42,982 nucleotides of DNA from positions 1-42,982 of the forward strand of contig VGET01000004.1 in the NCBI GenBank assembly GCA_016869195.1. Reading direction: 5' to 3'. Of the stretch, positions 8,795 to 17,467 are shown in pieces (the stretch's first letter is position 1; the number at the start of each line of letters is the position of its first letter). The DNA comes from Alphaproteobacteria bacterium. GTDB lineage: Bacteria; Pseudomonadota; Alphaproteobacteria; UBA828. The position numbers and the translations under genes were made by a program. The notes beneath the pieces are model-generated. The model was not told the origin of the DNA, made no database searches, and saw nothing but the letters and a program-made list of their open reading frames with translations.

Positions 8795-9946
8795 ATGGCC
8801 AGTTCCCGGACCGCCCTCCCGCACGCGCACGACGTGGTGCCCGTCGAGCTTGGCGCGCGCCGCTACGATATCGTGGTCGGCGAAGGCCTGATCGCGCACG
8901 CCGGCCGGCACATCACGGAGCGGCTTGGTCCGCGCCCCTTGGCTGTCGTGACCGATGCCAATGTCGCGCGCCTGCATCTCGATGCGCTGATGGCGTCGCT
9001 CGCCGGCGCCAAACAAATGGTGCCGCCGATCGTCGTCGAGGCCGGCGAGGCGAGCAAGGACTTCGCCTATCTCGAGCGCGTGGTTGAGCGCCTGATCGAA
9101 GCGCGGATTGAGCGCTCGACGCTATTGATCGCGCTCGGCGGCGGCGTGATCGGCGATCTCGCGGGCTTCGCCGCCAGTGTCGCGCTCCGCGGCATCGATT
9201 TCGTTCAGGTGCCGACCACACTCCTCGCCCAGGTCGACAGCTCGGTCGGCGGCAAGACTGCGATCAACAGCCGCCACGGCAAGAACCTGATCGGCAGCTT
9301 CCACCAGCCCCGCCTCGTGCTCTCGGACATCGGCGCGCTCGACAGCTTGCCCGGGCGCGAGCTGCGCGCCGGCTATGCCGAGGTCGCGAAGTACGGGCTG
9401 ATCGACGATGCGCCGTTCTTTGCCTGGCTCGAGCGCAACGCCGCGTCTCTGCTCGCGGGCGACCGCGCGCTCCGGCGCGAGGCCGTGATGCGCTCCTGTC
9501 AATCCAAAGCGCGCATCGTCGCGGCCGACGAGCGCGAGGCCGATGTGCGCGCGTTGCTCAATCTCGGCCACACCTTCGGCCATGCCTTCGAGGCCGAGAC
9601 CGGCTTTGGGTCGGAGCTGCTGCACGGCGAGGCGGTCGCGCTCGGCATGGCGCTGGCGCACGACCTCTCGGCGCGTCTTGGGTTGTGCCCGCCGGATGAT
9701 GCCACGCGCGTGAAAAATCATCTCAAATCGGTCGGCCTGCCAAGCACGGTCGGCGATCTGAGACCGCGCGATTGGCGTACCGACCGCCTGATCGAGCACA
9801 TGGCACACGACAAGAAGGTGAAGGACGGCCGGCTGACCTTTATCCTCTCGCGCGGCATCGGCCGCGCCTTCATCACCACCGACGTGCCGATCGATGCGCT
9901 GCGCGCGCTGCTCGATGACAGCATCGCAGCCGCGGCACGCCGCTAG
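8795..9946 (+). CDS. aroB: 3-dehydroquinate synthase
   Basis: AroB converts DAHP to 3-dehydroquinate, the second step of the shikimate pathway, using NAD and a divalent metal. The 383-aa product has the NAD-binding segment GGGVIGDLAGFAASVALRG near residues 113-131, the VPTTLLAQVDSSVGGKTAIN signature, KNLIGSFHQP, and the metal-ligand region LNLGHTFGHAFE followed by LLHGEAVALGM. All key motifs are intact. It is co-transcribed with aroK and probably with the CNNM transporter gene, which starts 30 nt downstream. Confidence 0.97.
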   Translation: MASSRTALPHAHDVVPVELGARRYDIVVGEGLIAHAGRHITERLGPRPLAVVTDANVARLHLDALMASLAGAKQMVPPIVVEAGEASKDFAYLERVVERLIEARIERSTLLIALGGGVIGDLAGFAASVALRGIDFVQVPTTLLAQVDSSVGGKTAINSRHGKNLIGSFHQPRLVLSDIGALDSLPGRELRAGYAEVAKYGLIDDAPFFAWLERNAASLLAGDRALRREAVMRSCQSKARIVAADEREADVRALLNLGHTFGHAFEAETGFGSELLHGEAVALGMALAHDLSARLGLCPPDDATRVKNHLKSVGLPSTVGDLRPRDWRTDRLIEHMAHDKKVKDGRLTFILSRGIGRAFITTDVPIDALRALLDDSIAAAARR

Positions 9947-9976
9947 ACGTCGGACGTTTCAGCCCAGGGTAGGCTC

Positions 9977-11251
9977 ATGATTGCCTCCATCGTCGGGATC
10001 GTCTTTCTGCTCATGGCGTCGGCCTTTTTCTCGGGCAGCGAGACCGCGCTGACTGCAACCTCACGCGCGCGCATGCACCATCTGGAGCAGCGAGGCAATC
10101 GGCGCGCACGATTGGTGGCGCGCCTGATCGAGCGGCGCGAGCGCCTGATCGGCACGCTCCTGATCGGCAACAACATCGTCAATATCTTCGCCTCCTCGCT
10201 CGCGACCAGCGTGCTCTACAGCCTGGTCGGCGAGGGCATCGCGGTTCTGCTCGCGACGGTCGTGATGACCATCCTCCTCGTCATCTTCTCGGAGGTGCTG
10301 CCCAAGACCATCGCGATCAGAAACGCCGACCGCGTGTCGCTTGCGGTGGCGCCGATTGCCACGGGCATTGTGTTCCTGCTCACCCCATTGGCTGCGACCG
10401 TTCAGGCCATTGTCTCGGCCATCCTCAAGGCGTTCGGGGTACGCGCGCAGGCCACTGATCACACGGCGGCGGAGGAGGAGCTGCGCGGGGCAATCAGCCT
10501 GCACGCCGATTCGGGCGCCGTGATCGGGCATGAGAAGGCCATGCTGCACAGCATCCTCGATCTCGATCGTCTCCCGGTCAGCGACGCGATGACCCACCGG
10601 CGCAGCATGCTGATGCTGGACGCCGACATGCCCCCGACCGAGCTGGTCGAACGCGTGATGAGCTCGAACTACACGCGCATGCCGGTTTGGCGCGGCGAGC
10701 CCGACAATATCATTGGCGTATTGCACGCGAAGGACTTGCTGCGCGCGCTCGGCGCCGCCCGCAATGACCCGACCGCGATCGACGTCACGAAGATCCTGGT
10801 CAAGCCCTGGTTCGTGCCCGAGACCACCACATTGCTGGAGCAGATGACGGCGTTCCGCGAGAAGCACGCGCATTTCGCGCTCGTGGTCGATGAGTATGGC
10901 GCGCTGATGGGTCTGATCACGCTCGAGGATATTCTGGAAGAGATCGTCGGTGAGATTACCGATGAGCACGACATCGCCTCGCGCAACGTCTCGGCGCAGC
11001 CAGACGGCAGCTATCTCGTGCTCGGCTCGGTCACGATTCGCGATGTCAACCGGCGCCTCGGATGGAATTTGAGCGACGAGGCGGCGACCACGATCGCCGG
11101 TCTCATGCTGCACCACGCCCAGACCATCCCTGAGGTCGGCGGCGCCTGCGACGTACAGGGCTTTCGCTTCGAGCTGGTCGCGCGCCAGGGCAACACCCTC
11201 ACCCAAATTCGCATCCGGCCCGCGCGCGACATCGCGCCCCGCGACGCCTAG
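9977..11251 (+). CDS. CNNM/HlyC-CorC family membrane protein
   Basis: This 424-aa integral membrane protein belongs to the CNNM/CorC (UPF0053) family, members of which are linked to magnesium or cobalt export. An N-terminal DUF21 domain has several hydrophobic helices, with the characteristic FFSGSETALTATSRARMHHL segment at about residues 15-34. Two CBS domains follow (about residues 200-330, with DAMTHRRSMLML and GALMGLITLEDILEEIVGEI). A C-terminal CorC/HlyC transporter-associated domain ends the protein. AGGGTAGG precedes the ATG. It lies 30 nt after aroB, a neighbourhood that recurs in alphaproteobacteria (recalled). The transported ion is not clear from the sequence. Confidence 0.9.
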   Translation: MIASIVGIVFLLMASAFFSGSETALTATSRARMHHLEQRGNRRARLVARLIERRERLIGTLLIGNNIVNIFASSLATSVLYSLVGEGIAVLLATVVMTILLVIFSEVLPKTIAIRNADRVSLAVAPIATGIVFLLTPLAATVQAIVSAILKAFGVRAQATDHTAAEEELRGAISLHADSGAVIGHEKAMLHSILDLDRLPVSDAMTHRRSMLMLDADMPPTELVERVMSSNYTRMPVWRGEPDNIIGVLHAKDLLRALGAARNDPTAIDVTKILVKPWFVPETTTLLEQMTAFREKHAHFALVVDEYGALMGLITLEDILEEIVGEITDEHDIASRNVSAQPDGSYLVLGSVTIRDVNRRLGWNLSDEAATTIAGLMLHHAQTIPEVGGACDVQGFRFELVARQGNTLTQIRIRPARDIAPRDA

Positions 11252-11589
11252 CCTCGATCGGCCTTCATTTTGGCTGCGACTCCTGACGCCCTTCGCCCAC
11301 CCAAAATGGCGCAACGGAGGCGCCCATCGGGCAGGTATGACATCGATTGGCCGCGTGCATCGGTCCATCAGCGGATCGCGCCTTCTATGTCCACCACAGT
11401 CGCTAGATTTAGCAATCCCACGCCGTATCCCTCTCCGCCTGCGGGGCGGAGAGGGTGGCGCGCGCCTGCGCGCCGGGTGAGGTGGGGACTGGCTGATCGA
11501 CCGAATCCGCCCCCCACCTCTCCCCAACCCTCTCCGCCCCCGAGGGCGGAGAGGGAGCGCGGGGCGATGTACACGCGGAAGCAATCCCG
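11252..11589. other. 338-nt spacer with repeats, no gene
   Basis: The spacer between the CNNM gene and the AEC transporter gene contains no convincing coding sequence. Near its left end is an 8-bp inverted repeat, CATTTTGG (11266-11273) with CCAAAATG (11301-11308). The 27-nt loop makes a normal terminator doubtful. The right half is filled by the family A repeat cluster. Confidence 0.6.
11427..11556. repeat. Palindromic repeat cluster, family A, copy 2
   Basis: Two inverted repeats have the same 11-bp arms, CCCTCTCCGCC with its complement GGCGGAGAGGG: 11429-11439 with 11445-11455, and 11528-11538 with 11545-11555. Between them lie GGGTGAGGTGGGG and CCCCACCTCTCCCC, the same outer motif seen around the copy at 2885-3050. 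The unit is therefore a composite palindromic element present twice in this window, each time as a pair of stem-loops. Confidence 0.8.
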
Positions 11590-12465
11590 ATGATTCTCGA
11601 GATCTTCGAGATCATCGCGCCGGTGTTTCTCTGCGCCGGCGTCGGCTACCTCTGGCGCAAGTCGAAGCAGCCCTACGACACGGCGCTCGTCACCCGCCTG
11701 GTCTCGATAATCGGCGCGCCCTGCCTGATCTTCTCGACGCTCGTCGGGCTCGAGGGCATGGCGGGCGAGATCGGCGAGATGCTGATCGCCTCGCTGCTCG
11801 CGGTCTCGGGCGCGGCGGTCGTGTCGTTCCTCGCGCTGCGCGGCCTCGGCCTGCCCTGGCGCACCTATCTTGCGGCGCTGATCTTCCCCAATGCGGGCAA
11901 TATGGGCCTGCCGCTCTGCTTGTTCGCGTTCGGCGAGCAAGGTCTCGCGCTCGGCATTGGCTTCTTCGCGGTGACGGCGACACTCAACCTCACCCTCGGC
12001 AATTGGTTCTATTCGGGCGCGCCCATGCCGTGGAAGGCGCTGAAGACGCCGATCCCCTACGCGGTCGGGCTCGGCCTCGTGCTGATGGCGACCGGCGCGA
12101 CCCCGCCCGATGTCATCGTCAAGACGACGAAGCTCCTGGGCGGCGTCGCGATACCCCTCATGATGCTGTCTTTGGGGGTGTCGCTGGCCGAGCTCGGCAT
12201 CACCCAACCGAAGCGCACCGTCATGCTCGCGCTACTGCGTTTCGGGGTCGGGCTCGGCGTCGGCTATCTGATCGCGCTCGCCTTCGGCTTCGAGGGGGCG
12301 CAGCGCGGCGTCGTGATGATCCAGAGCGCCATGCCGGTCGCCGTGTTCAACTATCTTTTCGCCGCCTACCACAAGCGCAACGCGGCCGAGATCGCGAGCC
12401 TGGTGGTCGTCTCCTCGGCCCTTGCGTTCCTGACCATGCCGCTGCTGGTCTATCTCGCGAGGTGA
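11590..12465 (+). CDS. AEC family transporter
   Basis: The 291-aa membrane protein is of the auxin efflux carrier (AEC) family, a group of secondary transporters often for malonate, malate or other organic anions. It shows two bundles of hydrophobic helices (about residues 1-140 and 155-291). The family motifs FPNAGNMGLPLCLFAFGEQG (near residue 100) and the GVAIPLMMLSLGVSLAELG segment (near residue 185) are present. The substrate is unknown. It is followed 76 nt later by the DUF2889 gene. The two together interrupt the core aroB/CNNM to bolA/DnaJ stretch and are bordered by family A repeats on the left and a family C repeat on the right. Confidence 0.88.
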   Translation: MILEIFEIIAPVFLCAGVGYLWRKSKQPYDTALVTRLVSIIGAPCLIFSTLVGLEGMAGEIGEMLIASLLAVSGAAVVSFLALRGLGLPWRTYLAALIFPNAGNMGLPLCLFAFGEQGLALGIGFFAVTATLNLTLGNWFYSGAPMPWKALKTPIPYAVGLGLVLMATGATPPDVIVKTTKLLGGVAIPLMMLSLGVSLAELGITQPKRTVMLALLRFGVGLGVGYLIALAFGFEGAQRGVVMIQSAMPVAVFNYLFAAYHKRNAAEIASLVVVSSALAFLTMPLLVYLAR

Positions 12466-12541
12466 TTGGCTTTTCCCTGGCTTGACAGGCGCGGGCGCGC
12501 GGACGAGCTATTAGCAGCCCACTGGCTCGAGGATTGTCGCC

Positions 12542-13099
12542 ATGCCCCTATCCCCGCCCGCCGCGCGCGAGCGCCTGCACACCCGCACCATTACCTGCCA
12601 CGGCTATCAGCGCGCGGACGGCCTGTTCGACATCGAGGGCCACATCACCGACGTGAAGACCACACCCGTGCCGAACGAATGGCGCCGCGACATCCCCCCC
12701 GGCGTGCCGATCCACGAGATGTGGGCGCGGCTCACCCTCGACAAGGACATGCTGGTGGTGAGCGCCGAGGCCGCCTCCGATCACACGCCCTACGAGATCT
12801 GCCCGGCGGTCGCGCCGAGCTTCGCCGCGCTCGCGGGCCTGCGCATCGGCCCGGGCTGGCGCAAGCTGGTGAAGGAGACGGTGGGCGGCACCAAGGGCTG
12901 CACCCATATCGTGGAGCTGATCGGCGTGCTCGGCACCGTCGCCTATCAGACCCTCTGGCCGGTGCGCGCCAAGGAGTACAAGTCGAGCCCGACGACGCGC
13001 CCGCCCATTCTCGACACCTGCCACGCGCTGCGCTCCGACGGTCCGGTGGTGAAGCGCTTTTTCCCCACCCACTATGTCGGAGACGGGAAGCCTCGTTAG
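12542..13099 (+). CDS. DUF2889 family protein
   Basis: The 185-aa soluble protein matches the DUF2889 family, which has no established function that I know of. Recognisable parts are the N-terminal RTITCHGYQRADGLFDIEGHITD, the central VPIHEMWARLTLD and SDHTPYEICPAVAPSF, and a Cys-containing GTKGCTHIVELIGVLGTVAYQT. The conserved His and Cys residues could bind a metal, but that is only a guess. The start at 12542 follows a GAGGATT ribosome site. It runs convergent to bolA across a family C repeat. Confidence 0.8.
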   Translation: MPLSPPAARERLHTRTITCHGYQRADGLFDIEGHITDVKTTPVPNEWRRDIPPGVPIHEMWARLTLDKDMLVVSAEAASDHTPYEICPAVAPSFAALAGLRIGPGWRKLVKETVGGTKGCTHIVELIGVLGTVAYQTLWPVRAKEYKSSPTTRPPILDTCHALRSDGPVVKRFFPTHYVGDGKPR

Positions 13100-13140
13100 T
13101 TCGAACAGTTTCAACGCTAATGGAGACAGTCAGCTATCGG

Positions 13141-13265
13141 CGTCATTCCGGCCGCTAAGCGAGCCGAGCGCTTGGCGCGCTCGAATTGCGAGCGTTGCGA
13201 GCCGGAATCCATCGTCGCCATATTTGCGAACGGCGCCATGGATTCCCGCTTGCGCGGGAATGACG
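13141..13265. repeat. Palindromic repeat, family C, copy 1
   Basis: The element begins CGTCATTCCGG and ends CGGGAATGACG. Inside are CCGGAATCCATCG and a hairpin GATTCCCGC-TTGC-GCGGGAATG. The same parts in reverse order and orientation occur at 24150-24275. It sits between the convergent DUF2889 gene and bolA. It is an inactive-looking dispersed palindrome with no open frame. Confidence 0.75.
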
Positions 13266-13300
13266 AACCAAGGGTCACGTCCAAGCGTTCCGCGCCCGAG

Positions 13301-13573
13301 CTAACCATCCTCTTCCGGCGTGCGCGTGGTGAGCGCGAGGGCGTGCAGGCCACCCGCGAATTCGTCCGCCAGAATCGAATAGACCAGACGCTGACGCGCG
13401 ACCCGGCTCATGCCGCGAAACGCGGCCGAGGTGATCTCGACCGTGAAGTGGGTCTCGCCGCCGTGTTTCGCCCCGGCGTGCCCGATATGGCGATCGGAAT
13501 CATCGATCACCTCGAGGCGGTCTGGAGTCAGGCGGGCCTTAAGCTTTTGTTTGATAGTGTCGATCACGGCCAT
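13301..13573 (-). CDS. bolA: BolA family protein
   Basis: BolA proteins bind [2Fe-2S] clusters together with monothiol glutaredoxins, and some bind DNA to modulate envelope and cell-shape genes. The 90-aa product covers the whole domain: KLKARLTPDRLEVIDDSDRH, then GGETHFTVEITSAAFRGMSRVARQRLVYSIL, then the C-terminal His in GGLHALALTTRTPEE that is a conserved cluster ligand in the family. It is divergent from the DnaJ-like gene, and bolA, DnaJ-like, cobS and cobT are often found together in alphaproteobacteria (recalled). Confidence 0.93.
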   Translation of the reverse strand: MAVIDTIKQKLKARLTPDRLEVIDDSDRHIGHAGAKHGGETHFTVEITSAAFRGMSRVARQRLVYSILADEFAGGLHALALTTRTPEEDG

Positions 13574-13643
13574 GGCGCGGCACGGTGAGCGGACGGCCGT
13601 TCGCTGTCAAGCCTCGGAGAGGACGGGAAAACCGGGCGATTCC

Positions 13644-13679
13644 TTGATTGGGCCCAAACGTAAGCGCATAGTGTTCGAA
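13644..13679 (+). promoter_or_regulatory. Predicted sigma-70 promoter giving a leaderless DnaJ-like mRNA
   Basis: A -35 element TTGATT (13644-13649) is followed after 17 nt by a -10 element CATAGT (13667-13672). The expected first transcribed base, 7 nt after the -10, is 13679, which is the A of the DnaJ-like gene's ATG. No ribosome-binding site is visible in front of that ATG, which fits a leaderless message. Confidence 0.5.
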
Positions 13680-14317
13680 TGACCAGAATCCAGGGCAATC
13701 GAGTGGCCCGCGATGGCCGGGTGCAGGATGGCGTCGAGCGCGCCTGCGAGCACCCCGGTTGTCGAGAGCCCGCGCACTATCGCGCGCCGCGCGGCCCCGA
13801 GGCGCTCAACGCCTATCGCTGGTTCTGCCTCGACCATGTGCGCGCGTTCAACCAGGGCTGGGACTATTTTGCCGGCTGGAGCCAGCCCGAGATCGAGCGC
13901 TTTCAACGCGAATCCGTCACCGGCCATCGCCCGACCTGGCCGCTCGGCAAGCGCCCGCACGACCGCGACCCCGATTGGCGCTACCACGCCGCCCGCCAGG
14001 CCTTCCGCAATTTCGCGCGCGAATGGCTGGATGAGGACGTGATGAATGATGCCGAGCAGCGCGGCAGCCGGCGCACAAAGAACGGAAATAACGGTGATTT
14101 TGACGAGACCCAAAAGCGCCAGGGCTCGCCCTGGGCCGAGGCGTTGGCGGCGCTTGGCCTTGACGGCCCGGTCAGCAAGATCGAGCTGAAACGGCGCTAC
14201 AAGGAGCTGGTGAAGCGCCACCACCCTGACGCGAATGGCGGTTCGCGCGAGTCCGAAGAACGATTGAAATTGATCAACCGGGCCTATACTTATCTGCGTC
14301 AGCAGATTGTGCAATGA
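13679..14317 (+). CDS. DnaJ-domain protein (C-terminal J domain)
   Basis: The 212-aa protein has a J domain at its C-terminus (about residues 155-212, with LKRRYKELVKRHHPDANGG holding the HPD tripeptide that stimulates Hsp70 ATPase). The N-terminal 100 residues are Cys/His- and Trp-rich (CEHPGCREPAHYRAP, WFCLDHVRAFNQGWDYF) and may bind a metal. This architecture is found next to cobS in many alphaproteobacteria; its client protein is unknown to me. The predicted promoter places the transcription start at the ATG itself. It is followed 47 nt later by cobS. Confidence 0.9.
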   Translation: MTRIQGNRVARDGRVQDGVERACEHPGCREPAHYRAPRGPEALNAYRWFCLDHVRAFNQGWDYFAGWSQPEIERFQRESVTGHRPTWPLGKRPHDRDPDWRYHAARQAFRNFAREWLDEDVMNDAEQRGSRRTKNGNNGDFDETQKRQGSPWAEALAALGLDGPVSKIELKRRYKELVKRHHPDANGGSRESEERLKLINRAYTYLRQQIVQ

Positions 14318-14364
14318 TGGCAGGCTCCTAGGCTGCCATTCCGTTCCCAGAAGGGTTCCCGTTC

Positions 14365-15372
14365 ATGGCCATGGAAATGACCGCGGGCGCCGGCGAGACC
14401 CGTTCGGCCCGCGTTCCCGACATTCAAGTGTCGGTCAGACAGGTATTTGGCATCGATTCCGACATGGTGGTGCCGGCGTTTTCGACGCCCGATGACTATG
14501 TGCCGGCGGTCGATTCCGCCTACCGGTTCGACCGCGACACCACGATGGCCATTCTCGCCGGCTTCGCGCACAACCGTCGCGTGATGATCCAGGGCTATCA
14601 CGGCACGGGCAAGTCGACCCACATCGAGCAGGTCGCGGCCCGGCTCAACTGGGCCTGCATCCGCATCAACCTCGACAGCCACATCAGCCGCATCGACCTC
14701 GTCGGCAAGGACGCCATCGTGATCCGCGACGGCAAGCAGGTCACCGAGTTCCGCGAAGGCATGCTGCCCTGGGCGCTGCAGAATCCGGTCGCGCTCGTGT
14801 TCGACGAATATGACGCCGGCCGGCCGGATGTGATGTTCGTGATCCAGCGCGTGCTCGAGGTCGACGGCAAGATGACCCTGCTAGACCAGAACCGCGTGCT
14901 GAAGCCGCACCCGGCGTTTCGCGTCTTCGCCACCGCCAACACGGTCGGCCTCGGCGACACCACCGGCCTTTATCACGGCACGCAGCAGATCAACCAGGGC
15001 CAGATGGACCGCTGGAACATCGTGGCCACGCTCAATTATCTGCCGCACGATGAGGAAGTGGCGATCGTGCTCGCGAAGTCGCCCACCTATTCATCGCCCG
15101 AGCAGAAGAAGCTGATCGATGCCATGGTCGAGGTCGCGTCCCTCACGCGCGCGGGCTTCATGGCAGGTGACGTGTCGACCGTGATGTCGCCGCGCACCGT
15201 GATGCATTGGGCCGAGAACGCCAAGATCTTCGGCGATGTCGGCTATGCCTTCCGCGTCACCTTCCTCAACAAATGCGACGAGCTGGAACGGCCGACGGTC
15301 GCCGAGTACTACCAGCGCTGCCTCGGCAAGGAGCTGCCGGAATCGGCGGCCAAGGCGCGCCCATCGCGCTGA
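14365..15372 (+). CDS. cobS: Aerobic cobaltochelatase subunit CobS
   Basis: CobS is the AAA+ motor subunit of the CobN-CobS-CobT complex, which inserts cobalt into hydrogenobyrinic acid a,c-diamide in aerobic B12 synthesis. The 335-aa product has Walker [10 protein letters not shown] (residues 77-85), Walker [11 protein letters not shown] near residue 145, and the sensor-like segment [21 protein letters not shown]. The ATG at 14365 has AGAAGGG upstream. It is followed by cobT after 20 nt. CobN is not in this window. Confidence 0.96.
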   Translation: MAMEMTAGAGETRSARVPDIQVSVRQVFGIDSDMVVPAFSTPDDYVPAVDSAYRFDRDTTMAILAGFAHNRRVMIQGYHGTGKSTHIEQVAARLNWACIRINLDSHISRIDLVGKDAIVIRDGKQVTEFREGMLPWALQNPVALVFDEYDAGRPDVMFVIQRVLEVDGKMTLLDQNRVLKPHPAFRVFATANTVGLGDTTGLYHGTQQINQGQMDRWNIVATLNYLPHDEEVAIVLAKSPTYSSPEQKKLIDAMVEVASLTRAGFMAGDVSTVMSPRTVMHWAENAKIFGDVGYAFRVTFLNKCDELERPTVAEYYQRCLGKELPESAAKARPSR

Positions 15373-15392
15373 GCGGTTGAGGTTTATCGGAC

Positions 15393-17297
15393 GTGGCGGA
15401 CCAGGAAAGCGATCTCGAGCGCTTCCAGCGCGCGGTCAGCTCGGCCATGCGGGCGCTGGCGGGTGATGACGAGCTCGTGGTCTCGTTCGGCGCCGAACAG
15501 GCGCGCGTCGTCGGCCATGCCGCCGAGCTGCCGTTCCCGACGCACGAGGCGCTGACCAATGACGACGTCGCGCTGGTGCGCGGCTCCGCCGATGGTCTCG
15601 CGCTTCGGCTGCGCTATCACGACCACGGCCGACATACGCGCACCCAGCCCAAGGGCCGCACCTCGCGCGCGATCTATGACGCGGTCGAGCAGGCGAGGGT
15701 CGAGGCAATCGGCGCACGCCGCCTCCTCGGTGTTGCCGAGAACCTCAATGCCTCGCTCGAACAACGCTGCCGCGCCAAGGGCTATGACCACATCACGGTG
15801 GCTGAGCAGGCGCCCTTGGCCGAGGCGCTCGGGCTTTGGGTGCGCGAGGCGCTGACCCATCAGGCACTGCCTGATGCCGCCAAGAAGGTCGCGGATCTGT
15901 GGCGGCCCTGGCTCGAAGGCACCATTCCTCCGGCGCGGCTGAAGGCGCTCGGCGCGGCGCTCGAGAATCAGGACGCGTTCGGCAAGGCCGTGAAGGGCCT
16001 GATCAAGGATCTCCACCTCGAGGAGGACGATTCCGAGAGCGAGGACGACGCCGAGAGCAACGCGCCGCCCGAAGAGACCGAGGACGACAATCAGGGCGAG
16101 GCCGGCGCGGCCCAGACCGGCGAGAAGCTCGAGGGCGAGGGCGAAAGCGAGAGCGAGGTCGATGCCGGCGAAGACGCCGATGACTCGGACGATTCAGACG
16201 CCGATGCCGACGCGACCACCGGCGAGGGCGAAGAGGAATCGGAGGAAGGCGGGCGGCGGCGCATGCTGCCCCATGGTGGGCCCGACACGCCGGGCGAGCC
16301 GCCCTACAAATCGTTCACGCTCGAGTTCGACGAGGTGGTCGAAGCCGACCAGCTCTGCGATTCGGAGGAGCTGACGCGGCTGCGCGCCCAGCTCGACCAG
16401 CAATTGGCGCAGCTCCAGCACGTCATCGGGCGCCTCGCCAATCGGCTCCAGCGGAAGCTGCTCGCGCGCCAGACGCGTGCTTGGGAGTTCGATCTCGAGG
16501 AAGGCGCGCTCGACGCGGCCCGCCTCTCGCGCGTCGTGACCAACCCGCTCCATCCCCTCTCCTACAAGCAGGAGAAGGAAACCGAGTTCCGCGATACGGT
16601 GGTCTCGCTCCTGCTCGACAATTCGGGCTCGATGCGCGGCCGCCCGATCATGGTGGCAGCGATGAGCGCCGACATCCTCGCGCGCACGCTCGAGCGCTGC
16701 GGCGTCAAGGTCGAGATCCTGGGCTTCACCACGCGTGCCTGGAAGGGCGGCCAGTCACGCGAGAAGTGGCTGGCGGAGGGCCGCCCGCGCAACCCCGGCC
16801 GGCTCAACGATCTCCGCCATATCGTCTACAAGCCGGCCGATGCGCCCTGGCGGCGCGCGCGCCGGAGCTTGGGCCTCATGCTGCGTGAAGGTCTCCTCAA
16901 GGAGAACATCGACGGCGAGGCCCTCCTCTGGGCCCATGAGCGCCTGCTCGGCCGGCCCGAGGAGCGGCGCATCATGATGGTGATCTCCGATGGCGCGCCG
17001 GTCGATGATTCGACGCTCTCGGTCAATGCGCGCAATTATCTCGAGCGGCATCTGCGCCAGGTGATCGGCTGGATCGAATCAAGCAAGGTCGTAGAGCTGA
17101 TCGCGATCGGCATCGGCCATGATGTCACCCGCTACTACCATCGCGCGGTCACGATCACCGATGCCGAGCAGCTCGGCGGCACGATGACCGAGCAGCTGGC
17201 CGAGATGTTCAGCGAGACAGCGGCGAAGAAGCCCCAGCCCTCGCGCGCGCCGCGAAAGTCGGCGGCGCCACAGGCGCCGGTCCGGCTGGTTCACTGA
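15393..17297 (+). CDS. cobT: Aerobic cobaltochelatase subunit CobT
   Basis: CobT is the von Willebrand-A-type partner of CobS in cobalt insertion. The 634-aa product has an N-terminal helical region, a strongly acidic linker (about residues 210-285, long runs of Glu, Asp and Ser), and a C-terminal VWA domain with the MIDAS motif [11 protein letters not shown] near residues 406-416 and [16 protein letters not shown] near residue 530. The acidic linker and MIDAS are typical of the family. The start is GTG at 15393 with GAGG about 11 nt upstream. The C-terminal tail is rich in Pro, Ala and Lys. Confidence 0.95.
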   Translation: MADQESDLERFQRAVSSAMRALAGDDELVVSFGAEQARVVGHAAELPFPTHEALTNDDVALVRGSADGLALRLRYHDHGRHTRTQPKGRTSRAIYDAVEQARVEAIGARRLLGVAENLNASLEQRCRAKGYDHITVAEQAPLAEALGLWVREALTHQALPDAAKKVADLWRPWLEGTIPPARLKALGAALENQDAFGKAVKGLIKDLHLEEDDSESEDDAESNAPPEETEDDNQGEAGAAQTGEKLEGEGESESEVDAGEDADDSDDSDADADATTGEGEEESEEGGRRRMLPHGGPDTPGEPPYKSFTLEFDEVVEADQLCDSEELTRLRAQLDQQLAQLQHVIGRLANRLQRKLLARQTRAWEFDLEEGALDAARLSRVVTNPLHPLSYKQEKETEFRDTVVSLLLDNSGSMRGRPIMVAAMSADILARTLERCGVKVEILGFTTRAWKGGQSREKWLAEGRPRNPGRLNDLRHIVYKPADAPWRRARRSLGLMLREGLLKENIDGEALLWAHERLLGRPEERRIMMVISDGAPVDDSTLSVNARNYLERHLRQVIGWIESSKVVELIAIGIGHDVTRYYHRAVTITDAEQLGGTMTEQLAEMFSETAAKKPQPSRAPRKSAAPQAPVRLVH

Positions 17298-17337
17298 CCG
17301 CGCAACGCAAGCGACCATCAATCAGCCCTATCCACAA

Positions 17338-17432
17338 CGTCGTGCCCGGGCCGGCGGGGCTTTACCCGCCGTGACCCGGGCATCCAGAGCCTCAGTCTTG
17401 CTGGATTGCCGGGTCAATGCCCGGCAATGACG
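17338..17432. repeat. Palindromic repeat, family B, copy 2
   Basis: A 95-bp element lies between the convergent ends of cobT and the exported orphan gene. It is bounded by CGTCGTGCCCGG and CCGGCAATGACG. Inside, TGCCCGGG pairs with CCCGGGCA around a smaller GGCGGG/CCCGCC hairpin, and ATTGCCGGG pairs with CCCGGCAAT. It matches the layout of the copy at 4033-4108. Confidence 0.75.
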
Positions 17433-17467
17433 CGTTGGAGTGAGGGGCGCCGCAAAAGGCCTTTTCG

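Noticed and set aside
11266-11308. CATTTTGG/CCAAAATG as terminator of the aroKB-CNNM operon
   Set aside because: The loop is about 27 nt and there is no T-tract, so I list it only as part of the spacer description.
10061-11584. Long minus-strand frame opposite the CNNM gene
   Set aside because: It covers a well-conserved transporter on the other strand and shows only shadow-frame composition.
13588-13607. AGCGGACGGCCGTTCGCT near-palindrome in the bolA/DnaJ spacer as an operator
   Set aside because: The palindrome is imperfect, made of G/C-rich bases that occur by chance in this genome, and there is no second copy.
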